Assembly (NCBI RefSeq): GCF_037478005.1
Contig: NZ_CP144164.1
Span: 1,302,001 to 1,366,000, forward strand
DNA: 64,000 bases
Source: Alteromonas sp. M12
GTDB taxonomy: Bacteria; Pseudomonadota; Gammaproteobacteria; Enterobacterales; Alteromonadaceae
Reading direction: 5' to 3'
How positions within the stretch are numbered: the first letter of the stretch is position 1; every line of letters begins with the position of its first letter. Shown piece by piece: positions 56,050-64,000 of this stretch. A model generated the notes under the pieces. It ran no database searches. It was given only the letters and a program-made list of their open reading frames with translations, and was not told the origin of the DNA. The translations under genes and the position numbers were made by a program.

Positions 56050-57042
56050 ATGTTGAATTGGGGTCTTATTGGACCAGGGGTCATAGCCCATCAATTTGCT
56101 ACGGCACTAGCAAGTTCGGTTCAAGGAATATTATATGCTGTGGCAAGTCGAAATATTGAGCGTGCCAAAGCGTTTTCAGAGCAATATCGCGCCCCTGTGA
56201 CATTTGAAGATTATCACGCTTTAATTGCCGATCCAAACGTTGATGTGGTCTACATTGCCACTCCACATTCCCATCATTTTCCGTTAGCCAAAGCGTGCCT
56301 AATGGCTGGGAAACACGTGTTGATGGAGAAACCGCTTACGGTAAATGCCCAGCAAACTAAGCAATTGATAAGTCTTTCTCAACAACATCAATGTGTATTT
56401 CAAGAGGCTATGTGGAGCCGCTTCATGCCGTGCTTTGAACAGGTTAAAGAGTGGATAGAACAACAACAAATTGGTGAGGTTGAATATATTACTTCGCAAA
56501 TTGGTTTTGCTTTTTCAGACCTAGAAAATCACCGTATATCCGATCCTGCGTTGGCTGGCGGAGCCTTATTGGACCTGGGAATTTACAGTGTTAGTTTGAG
56601 TCAGTATTTGTTAGCCGAAAATCCATCTGAGATACAGGCAACAGCCAAAATAAACAAAGATGGAATTGATCACAATACAGCGGTGAATTTAACTTATCCG
56701 TCCGGCGTCATTAGTCAATTTACCTGTACCATGGCTGCCCAATGCTCCAATGTTATGAGCATTCATGGAAAAGATGGTTACATTTCTTTGCCGGCATATT
56801 TTTGGAACGGACGGCAAGCGCAATTATTCAAAAATGAAAAATTGCAACAAACCTTGGATTTCCCTCATCCAGTTAATGGCTTTGAATATCAAATCGAATC
56901 AACCATGGAGTCAATATTACTGGGGCGTTCTTGCGATTCTAGAATGAACCATGCAGACAGTCTCAGTGTGATGCTCACCTTAGATGCGATTCGCCAACAA
57001 ATAAATCTAAGGTTTCCAGAATTTATCGAGTCTGTTGATTAA
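56050..57042 (+). CDS. Gfo/Idh/MocA-family NAD(P)-dependent oxidoreductase
   Basis: The 330-residue product from ATG 56050 (AGGAA just upstream) begins directly with the Rossmann strand NWGLIGPGVIAHQFA; an upstream GTG at 55966 would add an odd hydrophobic leader. The family motif EKPLTVNAQQ contains the catalytic-site lysine. Members oxidise sugars, inositols or trans-dihydrodiols. The closest look is to dimeric dihydrodiol dehydrogenase-like proteins (EAMWSRFMP). It stands alone between ettA and glyA, so context gives no substrate. Confidence 0.88.
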   Translation: MLNWGLIGPGVIAHQFATALASSVQGILYAVASRNIERAKAFSEQYRAPVTFEDYHALIADPNVDVVYIATPHSHHFPLAKACLMAGKHVLMEKPLTVNAQQTKQLISLSQQHQCVFQEAMWSRFMPCFEQVKEWIEQQQIGEVEYITSQIGFAFSDLENHRISDPALAGGALLDLGIYSVSLSQYLLAENPSEIQATAKINKDGIDHNTAVNLTYPSGVISQFTCTMAAQCSNVMSIHGKDGYISLPAYFWNGRQAQLFKNEKLQQTLDFPHPVNGFEYQIESTMESILLGRSCDSRMNHADSLSVMLTLDAIRQQINLRFPEFIESVD

Positions 57043-57261
57043 ATATTCAGCCGTATTTGGGCAACAGTTTAGATTCTCGTAAATAATCACAATAGCCCTC
57101 TCTAACAGGTATAAATTATACTTAAGGGTTTGGATCATTTTTCAGTAAAAGTATGTACAAAACGATCAAAATGACTAGAATAAGCGCTCATTTTTTATCC
57201 CTGCGAAGGTGAAATTATGCGTTATCACCTGAACGTTGTGCCGAGTTGTTGAGGAGACACC

Positions 57262-58518
57262 ATGCTGAAACGTAACATGAATATTGCTGACTTTGACCCC
57301 GAGTTATACGATGCGATCGTAAAAGAAACTCAACGCCAAGAGCATCACATCGAGCTTATTGCCTCGGAAAATTATTGTAGTCCGCGAGTTTTGGAAGCCC
57401 AAGGTTCTCAACTTACCAACAAATACGCAGAAGGATACCCTCACAAGCGTTACTACGGTGGATGTGAGTATGTTGATATCGCAGAAGATTTAGCGATTGA
57501 GCGAGCCAAACAGCTATTTGGTGCTGAGTATGCCAATGTACAACCGCATTCAGGATCGCAAGCAAACTCTGCTGTCTTTATGGCGTTACTTGACGCTGGG
57601 GATACCGTTCTAGGAATGAGTCTAGCTCATGGTGGACACCTTACTCACGGTGCTCATGTTAGCTTTTCAGGCAAAACCTATAATGCTGTTCAGTATGGTC
57701 TAAATGAAGCGACTGGCGAAATTGATATGCAGCAAGTGGAAGATTTAGCACTTGAGCATAAACCGAAAATGATTATTGGTGGCTTCTCTGCATATTCAGG
57801 TATTGTTGATTGGCAGAAGTTCCGTGAGATTGCCGATAAAGTGGGTGCTTTCTTGTTGGTTGATATGGCACATGTTGCTGGATTGGTGGCTGCTGGGATT
57901 TATCCTAATCCATTACCCCATGCACATGTCGTAACCACTACTACCCATAAAACGTTAGCTGGTCCTCGTGGTGGATTGATTCTATCTGCTTGTGGTGACG
58001 AAACTATTTACAAAAAATTGAATAGTTCTGTATTTCCAGGTAATCAAGGTGGTCCTTTGTGTCACGTGATTGCAGCAAAAGCAGTAGCCTTTAAAGAAGC
58101 CCTAGAACCAGAATTTAAAGAATATCAAAAGCAAGTTGTCGTAAATGCCAAAGCTATGGTTAGCGTAATGCAAGAGCGTGGCTATAAAATTGTTTCGGAT
58201 GGAACAGATAACCATCTGTTTTTGCTGGATTTAATTGATAAAGATATTACTGGTAAAGATGCCGATGCTGCATTGGGTAGTGCCAATATCACAGTCAACA
58301 AAAATTCGGTACCAAATGATCCTCGCTCTCCTTTTGTAACCAGTGGCTTGCGTATTGGCTCTCCAGCAATTACCCGTCGCGGGTTTGGCGAACAGGAAGC
58401 TAAACAAGTGGCAAATTGGATTAGTGATGTGCTTGATGATATTGAAAGTGCGGAAACTATTGCTAGAGTTAAAAAAGAAGTGATTGAATTATGTGAGAAA
58501 TTCCCCGTTTACGGTTAA
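57262..58518 (+). CDS. glyA: Serine hydroxymethyltransferase
   Basis: The 418-residue PLP enzyme interconverts serine and glycine with tetrahydrofolate. [10 protein letters not shown], the [14 protein letters not shown] loop, and [14 protein letters not shown] with the PLP lysine are present. A strong GAGGAGA site precedes the ATG. The upstream 219-base region must hold its promoter; I see no clear riboswitch. Confidence 0.97.
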   Translation: MLKRNMNIADFDPELYDAIVKETQRQEHHIELIASENYCSPRVLEAQGSQLTNKYAEGYPHKRYYGGCEYVDIAEDLAIERAKQLFGAEYANVQPHSGSQANSAVFMALLDAGDTVLGMSLAHGGHLTHGAHVSFSGKTYNAVQYGLNEATGEIDMQQVEDLALEHKPKMIIGGFSAYSGIVDWQKFREIADKVGAFLLVDMAHVAGLVAAGIYPNPLPHAHVVTTTTHKTLAGPRGGLILSACGDETIYKKLNSSVFPGNQGGPLCHVIAAKAVAFKEALEPEFKEYQKQVVVNAKAMVSVMQERGYKIVSDGTDNHLFLLDLIDKDITGKDADAALGSANITVNKNSVPNDPRSPFVTSGLRIGSPAITRRGFGEQEAKQVANWISDVLDDIESAETIARVKKEVIELCEKFPVYG

Positions 58519-58540
58519 TTTCTAACACTCTACTACATAT

Positions 58541-58568
58541 AGCCGCTGTTTATCAGCGGCTTTTTTTT
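58541..58568 (+). terminator. Intrinsic terminator of glyA
   Basis: Arms AGCCGCTG (58541-58548) and CAGCGGCT (58554-58561) followed by eight T residues, 22 bases beyond the glyA stop. Confidence 0.92.
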
Positions 58569-58661
58569 GTCTTAGAATCATCGAATATTGGCTTACTAGC
58601 TACTTTGCCTTTGCCCTTAAGTTGCTGATAATAAAACTCACTTTTGTTAGAGGAGTAATAT

Positions 58662-59060
58662 ATGTCATCAGTAGTATCACGAATACCTGCCGCGTCAGTT
58701 GACATCGCAAAGGCCCATTTTGCACATTTATTAAGTTTAGAAACGGATTGTTGGGATACACATTTTGCCATCAGCAATAACCGTCAAGATTTTGTGTTGC
58801 TGGATGTGCGAAGTTTAGTGCTTTTCAAACAAGGCCATTTACCCAACGCGATAAACTTACCCCACAAAAACATCAACTCTGAGACAATCCAAACTTACCC
58901 TAATGAAACCTTATTTGTGGTGTATTGTGCTGGCCCTCATTGCAATGGCGCTGACAAGGCCGCTCTTAAATTAGCTGAATTGGGGCGACCAGTGAAAAAA
59001 CTCATTGGTGGGGTAACAGGTTGGTTAGACGAAGGATTTGAATTAGTCACTGAAGAGTAA
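58662..59060 (+). CDS. Single-domain rhodanese-like protein
   Basis: The 132-residue protein has the rhodanese fold: DFVLLDVRSLVLFKQGHLPNA and the active-site loop VYCAGPHCNGADKAA with the catalytic cysteine. It probably transfers sulfur in the cytoplasm; no partner is adjacent. The loop form CAGPHCNGA is common in stand-alone gammaproteobacterial rhodaneses. Confidence 0.9.
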   Translation: MSSVVSRIPAASVDIAKAHFAHLLSLETDCWDTHFAISNNRQDFVLLDVRSLVLFKQGHLPNAINLPHKNINSETIQTYPNETLFVVYCAGPHCNGADKAALKLAELGRPVKKLIGGVTGWLDEGFELVTEE

Positions 59061-59075
59061 ATCACTTGCCAAAGA

Positions 59076-59549
59076 CTAATTGGCACTTGGTTTTAATTGG
59101 TAGTGCACCTTAAACCCTCTGCCATTGTTACCTGACACATTTACTAACAGGGTGTTTTCCGTACGTAAATATTCTATTTGCTTTGGAAAATCGTGATTTG
59201 GATTTTCAAAGGTAACGGTATTTGCTGTGCAGTTTTTCGCTCTAAAGGCCACTGGTAAGCTATTGTGGCCAACTTTTGCTAAATAAAATATCTCTGTTTG
59301 CATTTGTACTAAACGCATACTTTCTTGTTGCTTGAGTTTTCCTGATGCATCTCGGCTGCTGCCTGTTCCTGTTAAGGTGTCGTCGCTTATTTTCAACCAA
59401 CTTTCTTGGGTATTGCCATCTGGCGTCGTTTGCCAGTTCCCCACAAGCCATTGCAGTTGGGTTAGGGAAACACATTTCGAATCAGCAGCCTCTACGTGCG
59501 CATTAAATATAATTATCACTATTGATAATAGATAAATTAGACGTTGCAT
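59076..59549 (-). CDS. Secreted DUF6265-family protein
   Basis: The 157-residue protein has a Sec signal peptide (cleavage near VEAADS). Its body has the DUF6265 pattern: LQWLVGNWQT early, LTGTGSSRD in the middle and FENPNHDFPKQIEYLR late. The fold is probably lipocalin-like with unknown ligand. It converges on the rhodanese gene with a 15-base gap. Confidence 0.8.
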   Translation of the reverse strand: MQRLIYLLSIVIIIFNAHVEAADSKCVSLTQLQWLVGNWQTTPDGNTQESWLKISDDTLTGTGSSRDASGKLKQQESMRLVQMQTEIFYLAKVGHNSLPVAFRAKNCTANTVTFENPNHDFPKQIEYLRTENTLLVNVSGNNGRGFKVHYQLKPSAN

Positions 59550-59617
59550 ATATCACCTTTTGACTTTTTTATGCTAGTTTAGCGAGCATCTGTAGATAGT
59601 GAAAAGAAAATAAGTCT

Positions 59618-60073
59618 ATGTTTTGTCCTTTCTGCTCTGAACAAGAAACTAAAGTTATCGATTCCCGATTGGTTGCCGAAGGTCATCAGGTGCGCCGCAG
59701 ACGAGAGTGCACCGCTTGTCATGAGCGCTTTACTACCTTTGAAATTGCAGAGTTAGTGATGCCTAGAGTGGTTAAGCGCGACGGTTCAAGAGAGCCGTTT
59801 AATGAAGATAAATTGCGCGCCGGTTTATTGCGAGCATTAGAGAAACGCCCCGTAAGCACTGAAAAAGTGGAACATTGTATTAGTCAGTTGAAGTCATCTT
59901 TGCGCGCAACAGGAGAGCGGGAAATTAGCAGCGAATTCTTGGGCAGCTTGATCATGGATGCGCTCAAAGAGCTAGATAAAGTCGCCTACGTGCGTTTTGC
60001 ATCGGTTTACCGTTCATTCGAAGATATTCGTGAGTTTGGTGAAGAAATTGCCAAATTAGGTGAAAAGCCTTAA
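59618..60073 (+). CDS. nrdR: Ribonucleotide reductase repressor NrdR
   Basis: The 151-residue regulator has a zinc ribbon ([11 protein letters not shown] at 3-13, CTACHERF at about 31) and an ATP-cone domain ([18 protein letters not shown]). It senses dATP/ATP and represses ribonucleotide reductase genes through NrdR boxes. It starts the conserved nrdR-ribD-ribE-ribBA-ribH-nusB run. Confidence 0.96.
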   Translation: MFCPFCSEQETKVIDSRLVAEGHQVRRRRECTACHERFTTFEIAELVMPRVVKRDGSREPFNEDKLRAGLLRALEKRPVSTEKVEHCISQLKSSLRATGEREISSEFLGSLIMDALKELDKVAYVRFASVYRSFEDIREFGEEIAKLGEKP

Positions 60074-60105
60074 TTTTTTTATCCGCTTAGCGAAATTGGT
60101 ACAAA

Positions 60106-61227
60106 ATGTCTGCCTATAATTTTTCAAATTTAGACCATCATTTAATGAGCATCGCTCTAAAGTTGGCCAGCAAAGGTCAATTTACTACGACACCAAATCC
60201 CAATGTCGGCTGTGTTATTGCGAATCAAAATGGGGATGTACTAGGTCAAGGATGGCACCATAAAGCAGGCACTCCTCATGCTGAAGTACATGCTCTTAAA
60301 CAAGCAGGTGACAAAGCACTAGGCGCGACCGCTTATGTTACTTTAGAGCCTTGTAGTCATTTTGGCAAAACTCCTCCTTGCGCTGATGCGTTAATTCACG
60401 CCGGTGTGAAACGTGTGGTTGCTGCTATGGTTGATCCCAACCCGAAAGTCGCGGGAAGTGGATTAAAACGTTTATCTGAACAAGGTATCGATGTCTCCCA
60501 TGGTCTAATGACAGAGCAGGCTGAACTATTAAATCGCGGTTTTATAAAACGGATGAAATATAATCGTCCGTGGCTCACAGTGAAACTAGCCGCAAGCCTT
60601 GATGGTAAAACAGCATTAGCGAATGGTCATAGTCAATGGATTACGGGGGCGGCGGCGCGCTCTGATGTGCAAGAACATCGAGCTAGGAGCTGCGCCATAT
60701 TGTCTGGTTCCGGAACGGTTTTAGCCGATAATCCAAGTCTAAATGTAAGATATAACGAATTAAGTCATGCCAAAACGTGGATAACTGAATCTGAACTTCG
60801 GCAACCCCTGCGAATTATTTTAGATGGTAAAAACCAACTTACTGATAATTTAAAAATGTTTGATCTTGATGGTCGAAATCTAATTATAAATCGCAAACAT
60901 AACCCTTCAATAAGAGCCAGCGTAGAACAAGTCCAAATAAATAGCCTAGGCAATAAACTTGATTTACAAGCCATGTTACAAATTTTGTCTGAAAGACAAT
61001 TAAATGAAGTTTGGGTAGAGGCTGGTGGCCGGCTTGCAGGGGCGTTAGTTCAACAAGACTTAGTAGATGAGTTGATTTTATATCAAGCGCCCAAACTATT
61101 GGGGGATAAAGGTCAAAATTTGTTTGTGATGGATGAACTGACACAAATGAATCAAGCTAAAATGTTACGATGGTCCACTGTTCGTATGGTCGGTGATGAT
61201 TTGAAAATGGTCGCACATTTTAAATAA
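60106..61227 (+). CDS. ribD: Bifunctional riboflavin biosynthesis deaminase/reductase RibD
   Basis: The 373-residue protein has an N-terminal cytidine-deaminase-like domain with the zinc motifs HAEVHAL and PCSHFGKTPPC. A C-terminal reductase domain follows (KLAASLDGKTA, EAGGRLAGAL). It carries out two consecutive early steps of riboflavin synthesis. No FMN riboswitch was seen in front of this run. Confidence 0.96.
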   Translation: MSAYNFSNLDHHLMSIALKLASKGQFTTTPNPNVGCVIANQNGDVLGQGWHHKAGTPHAEVHALKQAGDKALGATAYVTLEPCSHFGKTPPCADALIHAGVKRVVAAMVDPNPKVAGSGLKRLSEQGIDVSHGLMTEQAELLNRGFIKRMKYNRPWLTVKLAASLDGKTALANGHSQWITGAAARSDVQEHRARSCAILSGSGTVLADNPSLNVRYNELSHAKTWITESELRQPLRIILDGKNQLTDNLKMFDLDGRNLIINRKHNPSIRASVEQVQINSLGNKLDLQAMLQILSERQLNEVWVEAGGRLAGALVQQDLVDELILYQAPKLLGDKGQNLFVMDELTQMNQAKMLRWSTVRMVGDDLKMVAHFK

Positions 61228-61266
61228 CTGACTCAATTGAAATTTTTGCAAATATCGGATGACAAA

Positions 61267-61929
61267 ATGTTTACTGGAATAATAGAAGATGTAGGTCATA
61301 TCGCAAAATTGCAACCCAAGGGTGATGATATTCGCCTTACCGTTGCAGTGAATAAGTTAGATATGTCAGACGTGGCATTAGGTGACAGTATCGCCACCAA
61401 TGGTGTGTGTTTAACCGTTGTGGATTTTTCAGATAAACATTACAGCGTTGATGTCTCTCCTGAAACCATCAAACGTTCTGGTTTTGCTAACTACACTGTG
61501 GGCGACAAAGTAAACCTTGAGAAAGCCATGCAGGCAAGCTCTCGCTTTGGCGGCCATATTGTCAGTGGTCATGTGGATGGTGTGGGAAAAATCGTGGCCA
61601 TTAATCCGATTGACCGTTGGTTAGAAATCTGGATTCAAGCACCCGATGAATTAGCTAAATACATATCTGAAAAAGGCTCCATTACAATTGATGGTGTTAG
61701 CTTAACTGTCAATGACGTGGATGGAGCTAAGTTTATGCTCACGTTAATTCCACATACCTTACAAGAAACAATTATCGGTAATTACCAAGTTGGAAGTTTA
61801 GTTAATCTAGAAGTGGACTTGATTGCTCGCTATCTGGAGCGTTTGATATTAGGTGATAAAGCCGCACACAGTCAGAATAAATCAGGCATAGATCTGCAAT
61901 TTTTGGCTGAAAACGGCTATTTGAAGTAA
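61267..61929 (+). CDS. ribE: Riboflavin synthase alpha chain
   Basis: The 220-residue enzyme starts at ATG 61267 with MFTGIIED, the universal riboflavin synthase N-terminus; a TTG at 61237 would add ten residues. It has two homologous lumazine-binding halves, with GVCLTV and GVSLTV repeats. It converts two lumazine molecules to riboflavin. Confidence 0.96.
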   Translation: MFTGIIEDVGHIAKLQPKGDDIRLTVAVNKLDMSDVALGDSIATNGVCLTVVDFSDKHYSVDVSPETIKRSGFANYTVGDKVNLEKAMQASSRFGGHIVSGHVDGVGKIVAINPIDRWLEIWIQAPDELAKYISEKGSITIDGVSLTVNDVDGAKFMLTLIPHTLQETIIGNYQVGSLVNLEVDLIARYLERLILGDKAAHSQNKSGIDLQFLAENGYLK

Positions 61930-61977
61930 ACCAAATTTAATCTATTAAAATACACAAAATACAGAGTACCCTACACA

Positions 61978-63075
61978 ATGGCATTACATAGCATCGAAGA
62001 AATAATCGAAGACATCAAACAGGGCAAAATGGTGATCCTGATGGATGATGAAGATCGTGAAAATGAAGGCGATCTGATTATGGCCGCAGAATATGCGACT
62101 CCTGAGGCTATCAATTTTATGGTCACCCATGCTCGAGGGTTGGTGTGTTTGCCAATGACAGCAGAACGCTGTCAGCATTTGAATTTACCATTAATGGTCG
62201 ATAACAATAGTGCCCAATTTTCTACTAATTTCACCGTTTCAATTGAAGCCGCTAAGGGAGTTACTACTGGGATTTCTGCGGCGGATCGAGCGCAAACTAT
62301 TTTGGCTGCCGTCAACAAAAATGCAAAAGCAGAAGATATTGTTCAGCCTGGCCATATTTTTCCGTTAATTGCCAAAGAGGGTGGTGTACTCAATAGAGCG
62401 GGCCACACTGAAGCAGGAGTAGACTTAGCAAGATTAGCTGGTGCAGAACCTGCTTCGGTTATCGTCGAAATCTTAAATGAAGATGGCACTATGGCACGAA
62501 GACCTGAACTAGAATTATTTGCTGAAAAGCATAATTTGAAAATGGGTACCATTGCCGATTTAATCGAATATAGAAACCTCAATGAAACGACCATAGAACA
62601 AGTCGCTAGTTGCAAATTGCCCACTCGCTACGGCGAGTTTGATTTACATACCTTTAAAGATGTCATTGATGACCAAGTGCATTTTGCTTTATGTAAAGGC
62701 AAAATCGACAGTGACAATCCTACCTTGGTTAGAGTGCACTTACATAATACGTTTAACGATTTATTTGCATCTGAACGCTCTGCCCAGCGCAGCATGGGGT
62801 TGCACGAGGCGATGCAAAAAATCGCCGATGAAGGAGGCGTTTTGGTGCTATTGGGTAAGCAAGAAGATCTGATTGCGCAGGTAAAACAATTTGAAGCCGA
62901 AGATCAAGGCAGAAGTGCGGCTGCAGCTAAATATCAAGGCACTTCACGAACCGTTGGAGTGGGAAGTCAAATTCTCGCTACCCTAGGGGTGCGTAAGATG
63001 CGTTTGCTAAGCAAACCTAAGAAATATCACGCCTTATCGGGTTTTGGTCTAGAAGTTGTCGATTACGTATATTAA
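61978..63075 (+). CDS. ribB: DHBP synthase with degenerate GTP cyclohydrolase II domain (RibBX type)
   Basis: The 365-residue protein has a complete N-terminal 3,4-dihydroxy-2-butanone 4-phosphate synthase domain (about 1-200: [29 protein letters not shown]). The C-terminal half is homologous to GTP cyclohydrolase II but lacks the three zinc cysteines. The expected H-S-E-C-L-T-G-D region reads [11 protein letters not shown], and the R-C-D-C-G region reads [10 protein letters not shown]. It therefore should supply only the butanone phosphate. This hybrid is known in Proteobacteria as RibBX. A separate ribA must exist outside the window. Confidence 0.92.
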   Translation: MALHSIEEIIEDIKQGKMVILMDDEDRENEGDLIMAAEYATPEAINFMVTHARGLVCLPMTAERCQHLNLPLMVDNNSAQFSTNFTVSIEAAKGVTTGISAADRAQTILAAVNKNAKAEDIVQPGHIFPLIAKEGGVLNRAGHTEAGVDLARLAGAEPASVIVEILNEDGTMARRPELELFAEKHNLKMGTIADLIEYRNLNETTIEQVASCKLPTRYGEFDLHTFKDVIDDQVHFALCKGKIDSDNPTLVRVHLHNTFNDLFASERSAQRSMGLHEAMQKIADEGGVLVLLGKQEDLIAQVKQFEAEDQGRSAAAAKYQGTSRTVGVGSQILATLGVRKMRLLSKPKKYHALSGFGLEVVDYVY

Positions 63076-63080
63076 TCCAT

Positions 63081-63108
63081 TTGGGTTTCCATGGCGTTGT
63101 GCTATAAT
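63081..63108 (+). promoter_or_regulatory. Sigma-70 promoter in front of ribH-nusB
   Basis: TTGGGT (63081-63086), a 16-base spacer and TATAAT (63103-63108) with a TGC extension. The start is predicted near 63115, giving ribH and nusB a promoter independent of the upstream rib genes. Confidence 0.6.
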
Positions 63109-63140
63109 CCGCGCCGTTTTTCTTACAGGGCTTCACAAAC

Positions 63141-63614
63141 ATGAATATCATTGAAGGTAATGTTCGCGCAACCGGCAAAAAGTTTGCGCTGGTTGTATCT
63201 CGGTTTAACAGTTTTGTTGTTGAGAGCTTAGTTGACGGAGCATTAGACACTCTAGAACGTGTGGGTGAAGTGAGTGATCAAGACATTACTTTGGTTCGAG
63301 TTCCCGGTGCTTATGAGCTTCCCATCGTAGCTAAAAAATTAGCTGAGCAAAAAAAATACGATGCTATTATTGCCTTAGGTGCTGTTATCCGTGGCGGTAC
63401 CCCCCATTTTGATTTTGTTGCTGGCGAATGTAATAAAGGTCTAGCACAGGTTTCATTGGAATACGGCATACCGGTTTCTTTCGGTGTAATCACTACTGAC
63501 AGCATTGAACAAGCAATCGAACGTTCAGGCACCAAAGCAGGTAACAAGGGCGCTGATGCGGCCATGGGTGCACTGGAAATGGTAAATGTCATCGCGCAAA
63601 TTGAAGAGGCATAA
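63141..63614 (+). CDS. ribH: 6,7-dimethyl-8-ribityllumazine synthase
   Basis: The 157-residue enzyme has the lumazine synthase marks [31 protein letters not shown] and the [11 protein letters not shown] loop. It joins the products of RibD/phosphatase and RibB to lumazine, the RibE substrate. nusB follows after three bases. Confidence 0.96.
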   Translation: MNIIEGNVRATGKKFALVVSRFNSFVVESLVDGALDTLERVGEVSDQDITLVRVPGAYELPIVAKKLAEQKKYDAIIALGAVIRGGTPHFDFVAGECNKGLAQVSLEYGIPVSFGVITTDSIEQAIERSGTKAGNKGADAAMGALEMVNVIAQIEEA

Positions 63615-63617
63615 TCC

Positions 63618-64000
63618 GTGAAGCCATCTGCACGTAGAAAAGCAAGAGAGCTTGCGGTACAAGCCGTTTACTCTTGGCAAATGAGCAAAAACCCAGTGGA
63701 GCAAATCGAACTGGGAATTGCCACAAGCACAAATATGGAAAAAGTCGATATGGCATATTTCCAAGAATTGTTGCGAAATGTTGTCAAAGATAGTGAAAAC
63801 CTTGATAAAACGATCAAACCATACCTTGGGCGTTTACCAGAAGAACTTGATGTGGTGGAAAAAGCTATTCTGCGCATTGCAACCTATGAACTTACCGCAC
63901 GTATTGATGTCCCTTACAAGGTAGTGATAAACGAAGCTATCGAATTGGCGAAATCTTTCGGTGCGGACGAAAGCCATAAGTTTGTAAACGGTGTGCTTGA
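63618..64000 (+). CDS. nusB: Transcription antitermination protein NusB, 3' end cut by window edge
   Basis: The frame opens at a GTG (63618) three bases after ribH and gives 127 codons before the edge; full NusB is about 140 residues, so little is missing. It has [18 protein letters not shown] at the N-terminus and [12 protein letters not shown] and HKFVNGVL near the end, all NusB hallmarks. NusB with NusE binds boxA RNA in rRNA operons. suhB, whose product also acts in that complex, lies 15 kb upstream. Confidence 0.95.
   Translation, partial: MKPSARRKARELAVQAVYSWQMSKNPVEQIELGIATSTNMEKVDMAYFQELLRNVVKDSENLDKTIKPYLGRLPEELDVVEKAILRIATYELTARIDVPYKVVINEAIELAKSFGADESHKFVNGVL

Noticed and set aside
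59550..63140. FMN riboswitch controlling the rib genes
   Set aside because: The gaps before nrdR, ribD, ribE, ribB and ribH are too short or lack the conserved RFN-element blocks.

Overview
The window looks like a chromosomal segment of a marine gammaproteobacterium, most likely Alteromonadales (Glaciecola/Paraglaciecola-like). The base composition is AT-rich. The housekeeping blocks have typical gammaproteobacterial order (queA-tgt-yajC-secD-secF; glyA ... nrdR-ribD-ribE-ribBA-ribH-nusB). The large isocitrate lyase form, malate synthase G and a yjfIJKLMC-type operon fit the same group. The genus is only a guess. I saw no rRNA, tRNA, CRISPR array, transposase or phage gene.

Positions 1-22.6 kb form an exopolysaccharide / PEP-CTERM (exosortase A-type) accessory region. 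Leftward run a polysaccharide-lyase-like protein cut by the window edge, a membrane-anchored beta-helix protein, an exosortase-associated PLP decarboxylase and an acyl-CoA ligase. Rightward run an acyl carrier protein, wecB and wecC (UDP-ManNAcA supply), the TPR lipoprotein prsT and a PEP-CTERM protein behind a sigma-54 promoter. Next comes a lipid/signal-like module: a ThiF-like E1 enzyme, a LuxI/FeeM-like acyltransferase, a double-hotdog protein, a patatin and a secreted trypsin-like protease. It is followed by a four-gene cassette of a twin-arginine exported protein, a PqqD-like chaperone, an HprK-related kinase and a nucleotidyltransferase, which has its own closely matching sigma-54 promoter. 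This cassette is the best candidate for an uncharacterised system, probably protein modification tied to the exosortase/EPS programme. A second nucleotide-sugar pair (TviB-like dehydrogenase and a uronate epimerase) closes the region. No exosortase gene lies in the window.

Positions 22.7-35.4 kb hold the glyoxylate shunt (glcB and aceA around a LysR regulator), cheV, an alkaline phosphatase and an ABC exporter of FtsX/LolD type with an AttH/CrtC-like lipoprotein. Positions 35.5-41.2 kb hold a leftward envelope-stress-like operon: yjfI, a PspA homologue, a potassium channel with an RCK domain, yjfK, yjfL, yjfM, the ATP-grasp yjfC and a rhomboid protease. A small divergent DUF6471-like gene has a palindrome over its -10 box.

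Positions 41.9-64 kb are mainly housekeeping: tRNA queuosine genes, the Sec accessory complex, suhB, radA, ettA, glyA and riboflavin synthesis. Among them sit three c-di-GMP related proteins: a large protein with two PilZ domains, a REC-GGDEF cyclase and a small PilZ protein. RibBA is the form with a degenerate GTP cyclohydrolase II half (RibBX type). The last gene, nusB, is cut by the window end. Where an upstream extension of a reading frame is unlikely, I moved starts to better-supported sites (thiF-like, yjfC, yjfM, yjfJ, tgt, ribE, both PilZ genes, the Gfo/Idh gene).
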